From assembly GCA_020636215.1 (NCBI GenBank), contig JACJYG010000009.1, positions 248,001 through 312,000 on the forward strand: DNA of 64,000 nucleotides, given 5' to 3'. A program made the translations under genes and the position numbers. The notes beneath the pieces are model-generated. The model was given only the letters and a program-made list of their open reading frames with translations. It made no database searches and was not told the origin of the DNA. Below, in pieces: positions 57,798 through 64,000 of the stretch (position 1 is the stretch's first letter; the number at the start of each line of letters is the position of its first letter). The DNA comes from Lewinellaceae bacterium. GTDB lineage: Bacteria > Bacteroidota > Bacteroidia > Chitinophagales > Saprospiraceae.

Positions 57798-60509
57798 ATG
57801 AGCACGAAAAACATAGCGATAGCCTACTGTACGGATAATGAGGAGGCCGTAAAAGGTATCGAACAGAAACTCCGCCCCTCCGGCTACCAGTTCCAGCTCT
57901 ATCCGTGTAGCCGCGACACCTCCGGCGCTTCACTGCCCGAACAGCTCGTGGAGCAGCCGAATCCCATACTGCTCATCATTAGCGACAACTTCCTGAAATC
58001 CGCCCAATGCATGAGCCGTGGCTTGAAATTGTTACAGGAAAAAAGAACTCAAATATTGCCTATCGTTGTTGATGGGGCCGCAAAAGATGAACAAAGTGGA
58101 GAATGGACTAATATTCCCACCGATTTCGAAAGGGTAAGCGATATCATCCAATATATCAATTACTGGCAGGACCGTTATCTTGACCTTCGCCGGCAAAAAA
58201 GGCAAATGAAGGACTTTGACGAAAACGCCTTCAACGCGCACTTGAAAGTGATGCGCGAAATATCCAGTGAGGCTGGCGAGTTTCTAAGGGTATTACGGGG
58301 CATGGATTATCAGCACTATCCTGAATTTGCAGCCAATTCTTTTGAAAACTTTTTCAAATTCACCAACGATTCCGCTACCTGGGCCCGGTTCAAAACGATA
58401 GCGCCCATTGAAGAATCTAGCCCTACCCCACCGCCACCGCCTCCTTCGGAAGTTTTGACTGAGGAGGAACCGCCAGCCGGCCTGTCGGAAATTCCCGGAA
58501 TAAGCCTGCTGGAAGTGCAAGAACAGGAAACGGAACCCGCAGTAGAAGAACCTGCCGAACAACAAGCTGCCGAAGCATCCCCAATGACCATTGAATGGGA
58601 AGCAGAACCACAGGTAGCGACTGAGGAATCAATACCCACTGAACCAGAAGTGGAAGTGGAACCGGAAGAAGCCGAGGAAGCCGAAGAGCCGGTAGCCGAA
58701 GTTGAAGCGGATGAGGCGGCGCCGGAAGAAGAACTCCGCGATGCAGGGGATCTCTATAATGCCCTGCGAGAAGAAGAACAACAAGAACAAGCAATAGAAT
58801 CTCAGACTGAAGAGGAAGAGGAAGAGGAAGAAGAAGAAGACGTTCAGGTTGCCGATCTGGTGGAAGAGGCGCTGAACTACTTCCAGGCAAACCGCATACA
58901 GGAGGGCCTGGCTTATATGGTGGAAGCTATGGAAGCACACCCTGACGATCATTATCTGCGCTACCACTACGCCCTAATGCTGGCCCAAAAAGGGCAGGAT
59001 TACCCAGCAGCGCGGCAAGCGCTTACCCCTTTGTTAGAAGCAGAGGGAGAAAATGAAGATGCACTTTTCCTGATGGGCGAGCTGGATGAGCTTCTGGATG
59101 ATTTCGAAGCTGCCCGTGAACACTACCAGCATTTGGTGGAACTTAACCCGGACTATCCCAACGCCTACTATCGGCTGGGGATGATCACTGCGGGCCACTT
59201 TGAAGGGGAGAAAAAAGAGGCCGCCGATTTTTTCAAGAAGGCCGCAAAACTGGATCCCGCCAATGCCGATGCCTATTACCAATATGCGCTGCTCCTTTCA
59301 GAAGCATTTGACAAGCCTAAAAAGGCCATCAAATATCTTAAAAAAGCCCTGGAAGCAGACCCCCATCATCCTTTTGCTTACTATGACCTTGCGCTGGCTT
59401 ACCACCAACTGGGAGAAGGGGAAAAGGCTCGCAAAGCCTATGCCAAAGCCATTGAGGCCAATCCCGAACTGAAGACGGCCGAAAATGACCTGGCTTTCAA
59501 CCCGCCCCGGGAAGAAGCATTAGCCGCACGCACTGGCATTGGGCGTGATACCCTTGAGGCCCTGAAAGACAACATCAACCGCCTGGAAGAATTGCTGAAA
59601 GCCCGGGAAGAGGAATCGCTCCAACTGAAGCAGGAAATGGAGGAGAAAGCAGCCGCAGCAGCACAGGCAGAAGCAGAAGCAATAGCCGCAGCAGAAGTAA
59701 TAGAAGCAAAAGGCAAACCCGCCGTCGACCAAACGGTGCTCATCACGGGCGCCACCTCCGGTATTGGAAAAGCGACGGCTGAGCTATTTGCCCAAAACGG
59801 TTATCGAGTGATCATTACTGGCCGGCGGGCCGCCCGCCTTGGGGAACTCAAAGCCCAGTTCGAAGAAGATTATGATGCAGAAATCCTCGCCATCGAATTC
59901 GATGTGCGCGACGAGCGGGCTACCCAGGAAGCCATCGGCCACCTTAGCGGCAAGTGGGCCCAAATTGATATCCTCATCAATAATGCCGGCAAGGCCAAAG
60001 GACTGGCGCCCATTCACGAGGGTAAACTGGAACATTGGGAAGAAATGATCGACACCAACATTAAAGGTTTGTTGTACATGACCCGAGCGGTCTCTCCATA
60101 CATGGTGGAAAGGAATAGCGGACACATTATTAACCTCTGTTCTACCGCCGGCAAGGAAGTCTACCCCAATGGCAATGTATACTGCGCTACCAAATTCGCG
60201 GTAGACGCCCTGACCAAATCCATGCGAATGGACTTGCATCGATATAATGTCCGGGTTAGCATGGTCAGCCCGGCGCATGTGGAGGAAACAGAATTTGCCC
60301 TTGTACGATTTGATGGCGACGAGGATAAGGCCCAAATCTATAAGGACTTCAAGCCTCTGACTTCCCGCGATGTAGCGGAATCGATCTTCTTCATCGCCAC
60401 TCAACCTCCGCACGTGAACATTCTCGATATTGTCCTGCAAGGCACTCAACAGGCCAGCAGCCTGGTCATCGACCATTCCGGACGGGACAAGTATGAGGAA
60501 GAGGAGTGA
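57798..60509 (+). CDS. TIR - acidic linker - TPR - coiled coil - SDR fusion protein
   Basis: A 903-residue cytoplasmic multidomain protein. Residues 3-110 resemble a TIR domain (IAIAYCTDNEEAV strand A; 'PCSRDTSGASLPEQL' BB-loop region; 'ILLIISDNFLKSAQCMSRGLKLL'). The glutamate that NAD-cleaving TIR domains carry after the 'WC' position is not there: the local sequence is CMSRGLK. A Glu/Pro-rich acidic stretch (about 205-345) leads to four or five TPR-like repeats (350-560), a coiled coil with Glu/Ala runs (575-640), and a complete short-chain dehydrogenase (645-895) with 'VLITGATSGIGKATAELF', 'ILINNAGKAKG', 'LCSTAGKEVY' and 'YCATKFAVDAL', so the catalytic Ser, Tyr and Lys are present. The SDR substrate is unknown. 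TIR plus SDR in one chain is unusual. Confidence 0.85.
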   Translation: MSTKNIAIAYCTDNEEAVKGIEQKLRPSGYQFQLYPCSRDTSGASLPEQLVEQPNPILLIISDNFLKSAQCMSRGLKLLQEKRTQILPIVVDGAAKDEQSGEWTNIPTDFERVSDIIQYINYWQDRYLDLRRQKRQMKDFDENAFNAHLKVMREISSEAGEFLRVLRGMDYQHYPEFAANSFENFFKFTNDSATWARFKTIAPIEESSPTPPPPPPSEVLTEEEPPAGLSEIPGISLLEVQEQETEPAVEEPAEQQAAEASPMTIEWEAEPQVATEESIPTEPEVEVEPEEAEEAEEPVAEVEADEAAPEEELRDAGDLYNALREEEQQEQAIESQTEEEEEEEEEEDVQVADLVEEALNYFQANRIQEGLAYMVEAMEAHPDDHYLRYHYALMLAQKGQDYPAARQALTPLLEAEGENEDALFLMGELDELLDDFEAAREHYQHLVELNPDYPNAYYRLGMITAGHFEGEKKEAADFFKKAAKLDPANADAYYQYALLLSEAFDKPKKAIKYLKKALEADPHHPFAYYDLALAYHQLGEGEKARKAYAKAIEANPELKTAENDLAFNPPREEALAARTGIGRDTLEALKDNINRLEELLKAREEESLQLKQEMEEKAAAAAQAEAEAIAAAEVIEAKGKPAVDQTVLITGATSGIGKATAELFAQNGYRVIITGRRAARLGELKAQFEEDYDAEILAIEFDVRDERATQEAIGHLSGKWAQIDILINNAGKAKGLAPIHEGKLEHWEEMIDTNIKGLLYMTRAVSPYMVERNSGHIINLCSTAGKEVYPNGNVYCATKFAVDALTKSMRMDLHRYNVRVSMVSPAHVEETEFALVRFDGDEDKAQIYKDFKPLTSRDVAESIFFIATQPPHVNILDIVLQGTQQASSLVIDHSGRDKYEEEE

Positions 60510-60521
60510 TGGAAAAAAGTG

Positions 60522-60576
60522 TTTTTCAGGGTTTCACGGTTAAAATGCGACAATGAAACCGTGAAACCCTGAAAAA
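60522..60576. terminator. Bidirectional intrinsic terminator with 20-bp stem
   Basis: TTTTTCAGGGTTTCACGGTT (60522-60541) pairs perfectly with 60557-60576 around a 15-nt loop, with A and T runs at the base. It separates the convergent TIR-TPR-SDR and BNR-repeat genes. Confidence 0.92.
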
Positions 60577-60579
60577 ATA

Positions 60580-63138
60580 CTACTGTTTTAAAAACCTGCC
60601 CGTCCTCACCGTATGCCCCATTTTCACTTTCACAGTATACAGGCCCGCAGGCAATTGTTTTATATTAAGGCGTTCTTCCACTTTCCCGGCAGCTTTCCCA
60701 TTCCGGCTAAGGACCAACTGTCCCTTGCCGTTTAGGACAGCCAATTGATACCCTTTATCGGATTCAATGGGAAAGAATTCCGCCTGCACCCAATCAGTAG
60801 CCGGAGAAGGGAATAATTTGATAAAAGAAGGCGCTGCGTTGATAGACGGCAAATTGACAACAGTAGTGTCCATTGGCTCAACGAAAAGAGAATCAAGAGG
60901 GTATGATTGAATAGAACGAGCGAAAGTACCCGCTACCAGTTCATTCCGGGCTGCGTTCCAGGCCAGGTCAGATACTTGAATATAAGGCAGGTTCGACCCT
61001 AGGCGCTCCCAGTTCTCCCCGGCATCCATAGAACCGTATACCCCCCCATCGGTGCCAACAAAGAGTATGGAATCCTGATGGCCGGGCAGTACCAGGACAT
61101 CGTTAATCGCCAGATCCGGAAGGTTACCGGAAATATCTTCCCAATCCTGTCCTTTATTTTTGGTGCGGTGCAGTCGAGGAATAAAATCGTTGTCCTTGTA
61201 CCCCGAATGCGTGACATAAGCCCAGTCGGGAAAATCCGGTGAAGCTTTCACAGAAGTCACATAGCGCTCCGGCAGCCCTTGTCGGATATCTATCCAGGTG
61301 TTGCCCCCATTTTCACTCCGCCACACATTTGCGTCTACAGTACCCACATATATTAAGCCTTCGGTGAGGGGAGATTCATCGAGGGTAGTAATAGCATGGT
61401 AACGAGGGTTCAAAACCAGGCCATCAGTAAGGTCTCCACTAATAGCTTCCCAAAGGGGCATAAAGCCGGCAGTGCTGCGGTAAACCCGAAAAGTTCCAGT
61501 ATACATCACGTCCGGGTTATGAGGGCTGATGATATAGGGCATGTCCCAATCCCGACGGTCGGTAAAATCGATGCCATTGGTAGCGCTTTGCCAGAAATTG
61601 CCCCCATCAGTAGAAATGACGATCCCACCGTTCTGTGTCTCGGCATACATCACATTGGGCATATCCGGCCGGAAAGCTGGCTGAAACCCATCCCCGCCAT
61701 AGAGGCGCGGCCATTCTACTTCAAGATTAGGGCCACCGGAAGTGCCATTATCCTGAGCACCACCATAGCACCAGTCGGGTTGGTGGGGATTGTAAGCAAT
61801 GCGGTAGAATTGAGAAGCTGGAATATGTTCAATATCTTCCCAATCAGATCCATTATCGGTACTGCGGTATAGCCCTCCATCAGTGGCCAATAGCATGGCT
61901 CCCGACGGGGTAAATACCAGGTCGTGTTTATCGGCATGGACATCGTATGTGAACCAGGGCGGCGCCGATTCCAACCAATTTTGCCCACCGTCAAGAGTAC
62001 GCCAAAGGCCCACCCCCAGAACGAAGAAATCATTAGCATCCAATGGATTGACCTTAATCTTGGCGAAGTACCATCCGAAACCACCTAATATATCATCGGG
62101 CAAGCCATTGAAGCTGCCGAAATCCAGCACCGGCGACCAGCTATCCCCGCCGTTGGTAGTTTTATAGATATTGAAAAGCTGGCTGTTCTGCCCCACATAG
62201 AGGGCATAAACGATATCGGGATTAGAAGGCGCCACAGCCAAACCGATCCGGCCGATGATTTCCTGGGGCAGGCCATTGTCCATGAGCACCCAGCTATCGC
62301 CACCATCGTTGGTTTTGTAAACCTTGGCGCCGGGGCCTGTAATGGTAGATTCGGTATTATTGCGAATGCGGTCCCATCCAGCAGCATAGAGGATATTTGG
62401 GTCGTCAGGATTCATCACCAGGTCAATGATGCCCGCCTGATCACTGATGAAGAGCACCTGTTCCCAGTCCTGCCCCCCGTTAGTGGAGCGGTATAGGCCG
62501 CGGCTCTCGTTGCGTTCAAAAGGCAAGCCCATTGCTGCTGCAAAAATCATGTTCGGATCGTCGGGATTAACCAAAACGCGGGAGATAATGCACTGTTCAG
62601 CCAGGCCGAGGTGCACCCATGTATCCCCCCCATCTTCGCTTTTGTAGACGCCATTGCCAATACCAGGCTGGGCGCTGATATTGGGGTCGCCGGTACCTAC
62701 GTAAACCACCTGCGGATTGGAGGGGTCTATTTCAATATCACCGATGGCCAGAAAAGGCTGGCTGTCAAAAACGGGCTCCCAATGCTGGGCGCCATCCGTG
62801 CTGCGCCAAACCCCGCCGCGGGCAAAGCCGACAAAAATGATGTTTTCATTTTGTGGATTTACGGCAATGGTATTGATCCTCGCTCCCAGGTTGCCCGGCC
62901 CCCTGTTGGCCCATTCTTCTTCGAAGCCGGTAAAGGAGCGGAAAGAAAGCCCAGACCTCGCTTGTTCCAGGCCACGCAGGAATCCCTTCAAGGCGAAAGT
63001 CTCATCGGGGTAATTCCGGGCCAACCAGTAGTCCTCGTCAGGGAGGAGTTGTTGGCGGGTCCCGGTTTGAATGGAGGATTGTTGCTGGCAGGAAAAAACG
63101 ATCGATAGGAGCGCTGCAAAAAAGATAGCCTTTTTCAT
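60580..63138 (-). CDS. BNR/Asp-box beta-propeller protein with lipobox and T9SS sorting domain
   Basis: An 852-residue exported protein. The N-terminus is 'MKKAIFFAALLSIVFSCQQQ', a lipobox-like signal (FSC, Cys17). The body is a sortilin/VPS10-like pair of propellers with many Asp-box repeats, such as 'SEDGGDTWVHLG', 'STNGGQDWEQVLF', 'TNDGGDSWVLMDNGLP', 'STDNGSDWEDIEHI' and 'SENGGNTWIDIRQGLP'. The C-terminal 80 residues are a T9SS sorting domain (KLFPSPATDWVQAEFF ... LPAGLYTVKVKMG). A lipobox together with a sorting domain is unusual. No sialidase catalytic residues are obvious, so surface binding rather than hydrolysis is the safer reading. Confidence 0.88.
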   Translation of the reverse strand: MKKAIFFAALLSIVFSCQQQSSIQTGTRQQLLPDEDYWLARNYPDETFALKGFLRGLEQARSGLSFRSFTGFEEEWANRGPGNLGARINTIAVNPQNENIIFVGFARGGVWRSTDGAQHWEPVFDSQPFLAIGDIEIDPSNPQVVYVGTGDPNISAQPGIGNGVYKSEDGGDTWVHLGLAEQCIISRVLVNPDDPNMIFAAAMGLPFERNESRGLYRSTNGGQDWEQVLFISDQAGIIDLVMNPDDPNILYAAGWDRIRNNTESTITGPGAKVYKTNDGGDSWVLMDNGLPQEIIGRIGLAVAPSNPDIVYALYVGQNSQLFNIYKTTNGGDSWSPVLDFGSFNGLPDDILGGFGWYFAKIKVNPLDANDFFVLGVGLWRTLDGGQNWLESAPPWFTYDVHADKHDLVFTPSGAMLLATDGGLYRSTDNGSDWEDIEHIPASQFYRIAYNPHQPDWCYGGAQDNGTSGGPNLEVEWPRLYGGDGFQPAFRPDMPNVMYAETQNGGIVISTDGGNFWQSATNGIDFTDRRDWDMPYIISPHNPDVMYTGTFRVYRSTAGFMPLWEAISGDLTDGLVLNPRYHAITTLDESPLTEGLIYVGTVDANVWRSENGGNTWIDIRQGLPERYVTSVKASPDFPDWAYVTHSGYKDNDFIPRLHRTKNKGQDWEDISGNLPDLAINDVLVLPGHQDSILFVGTDGGVYGSMDAGENWERLGSNLPYIQVSDLAWNAARNELVAGTFARSIQSYPLDSLFVEPMDTTVVNLPSINAAPSFIKLFPSPATDWVQAEFFPIESDKGYQLAVLNGKGQLVLSRNGKAAGKVEERLNIKQLPAGLYTVKVKMGHTVRTGRFLKQ

Positions 63139-63242
63139 GATTTCACCTGATTTGAGGCGGAAATTACTGCATTATCGATAAACAAGGGAAAATTCAAGGT
63201 GCGGAATTTGACAGCCTAGCGGCAGAAGTATAATTAGGCGCC

Positions 63243-63770
63243 TTAGCGATCAAAGAAATACGCTTTGATCTCATTGGCTTCTTCCGGTTTCATCCGGCCA
63301 CTTAGAATAAGGCGCACTTCGCGCCGGCGAGGAGCGCTATCGTAGCGCTGTTGTTCGATCTCCGTCAAAGACAGAACAGGAGGCACCGGGATTGGATGGC
63401 CTTCATCGCTCATGCCCACGAAAGTGTAATAAGCATGGTTGCAGCGGCGGGCATTGCCCCCTTTGATATCGTTGGCGAAAACCTCGACAAATATCTCGAC
63501 CGAGGTGCGGAAAGCTCGGGTGACACTAGCTTCCAGGGTCACTACATCTCCTACCCTAATCGGTTTCTGAAAGGAAACATGGTCGACAGAGGCAGTAACC
63601 ACATGAGCCTCACAATGCTTGCCGGCACAAATGCTTGATGCAATGTCCATCCAACGAAGCAGATTGCCTCCCATAAGATTACCCATAGGATTCGTATCGT
63701 TGGGCATGACCATCTCGGTCATTACTGTTTTAGACTCACTAACTCGCTTGGATTTCAATTCCTGGCTCAT
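63243..63770 (-). CDS. Acyl-CoA thioesterase, hotdog fold (YciA/BACH-like)
   Basis: A 175-residue cytoplasmic enzyme that hydrolyses acyl-CoA. The conserved 'VMPNDTNPMGNLMGGNLLRWMDIASSICAGKHC' region (two motifs) contains the catalytic Asn and Asp, and 'VTASVDHVSFQKPIRVGDVVTLEASVTRAFRTSVEI' completes the hotdog helix-sheet core. Substrate chain length is not known. It starts 8 bp after the stop of the gene upstream and is probably cotranscribed with it. Confidence 0.92.
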   Translation of the reverse strand: MSQELKSKRVSESKTVMTEMVMPNDTNPMGNLMGGNLLRWMDIASSICAGKHCEAHVVTASVDHVSFQKPIRVGDVVTLEASVTRAFRTSVEIFVEVFANDIKGGNARRCNHAYYTFVGMSDEGHPIPVPPVLSLTEIEQQRYDSAPRRREVRLILSGRMKPEEANEIKAYFFDR

Positions 63771-63778
63771 GTGTTTGG

Positions 63779-64000
63779 TTATCGGATCATTACGCCCTTC
63801 CGGTTAATAAAAGGGATGGTCGTAAAGTGATCCTGAGTGATGCTCCCGGTTACAAATACATATTTTTTATCGTACATATGCTCTTCAAGGACAAAGCTAA
63901 CCCAGTATTCATTGGTCAGTCCGAATAATTTCACCTGAATGGGTTCGATCTGCACCACTTCCAGCGGGCCAACTTCTTCGAAAAAATGGCGCAGGGTGGT
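63779..64000 (-). CDS. 3' fragment of an unidentified gene, cut by window edge
   Basis: An open frame enters from the right edge and stops at 63779. The visible 73 residues end 'TTIPFINRKGVMIR' and contain 'EPIQVKLFGLTNEYWVSFVLEEHM' and 'KYVFVTGSITQDHFT'. No family is recognised from this fragment; it has a strand-rich look. It is upstream of and 8 bp from the thioesterase gene. Confidence 0.6.
   Translation of the reverse strand, partial: TTLRHFFEEVGPLEVVQIEPIQVKLFGLTNEYWVSFVLEEHMYDKKYVFVTGSITQDHFTTIPFINRKGVMIR

Overview
The window reads as chromosome from a free-living member of the Bacteroidota, most likely the Saprospiria. Supporting signs are a SusC/SusD pair, at least four proteins with type IX secretion (T9SS) C-terminal sorting domains, the T9SS protein PorT encoded directly after ubiE, bacillithiol synthesis (BshC), an SDR-type threonine dehydrogenase, promoters of the Bacteroidota TAnnTTTG kind, and a near absence of Shine-Dalgarno sequences. 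Base composition is close to balanced. I see no rRNA, tRNA, CRISPR array, prophage or intact insertion sequence. Both edges cut genes.

Layout. 1-2130: 3' part of a T9SS-exported choice-of-anchor B protein. 2511-14476: a maltose/starch-oligosaccharide locus, with susC-susD-susE on the plus strand facing a minus-strand operon of beta-phosphoglucomutase, GH65 phosphorylase, a small lipoprotein and an SLC45-type MFS transporter. The two units share a bidirectional terminator. Together they suggest outer-membrane uptake of malto-oligosaccharides, inner-membrane import of the disaccharide and phosphorolysis to glucose plus glucose 6-phosphate. 14690-17948: a DUF1800/DUF1501 pair. 18101-22878: the most unusual block, holding a 265-residue reverse transcriptase that ends right after motif E, convergent with a two-gene unit of a small beta-grasp-like protein ending in Gly-Gly and a 1167-residue DUF4132 (MolR-like) protein. 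22949-26218: threonine to glycine operon (tdh, an exported Gfo/Idh/MocA oxidoreductase, kbl). 26328-31715: lysC, pfkB-type kinase, tilS, a T9SS thioredoxin-like protein and a small HsdR_N-type nuclease-like protein. 31752-31912: a 161-bp MITE.

31990-43876 is mostly housekeeping: a TPR protein, gyrA, ubiE-porT, acpH, ychF, a pseudouridine synthase, a DEDDh exonuclease, a voltage-gated channel, a PlsB-like acyltransferase and engB. 44005-46963 has a beta-barrel protein followed by a tightly overlapped ECF sigma / anti-sigma-like / DUF4097-like operon. 46977-49057 is the selenouridine pair mnmH-selD. 49536-56336 holds glpK, bshC, a cupin, accD, a dicarboxylate symporter and an unknown conserved gene. 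56424-60509 encodes a lipoprotein with a thioredoxin domain and a 903-residue TIR-TPR-SDR fusion. 60580-64000 holds a BNR-repeat T9SS protein, an acyl-CoA thioesterase and the end of an unidentified gene.

Three tandem arrays built from 8-9 bp words with a fixed frame and a variable core lie within 5 kb (44651-44812, 49067-49278, 49408-49535). One of them lies in frame with the mnmH 5' end. The best candidates for something undescribed are the Gly-Gly small protein plus DUF4132 pair, the minimal reverse transcriptase beside it, and the TIR-TPR-SDR fusion.
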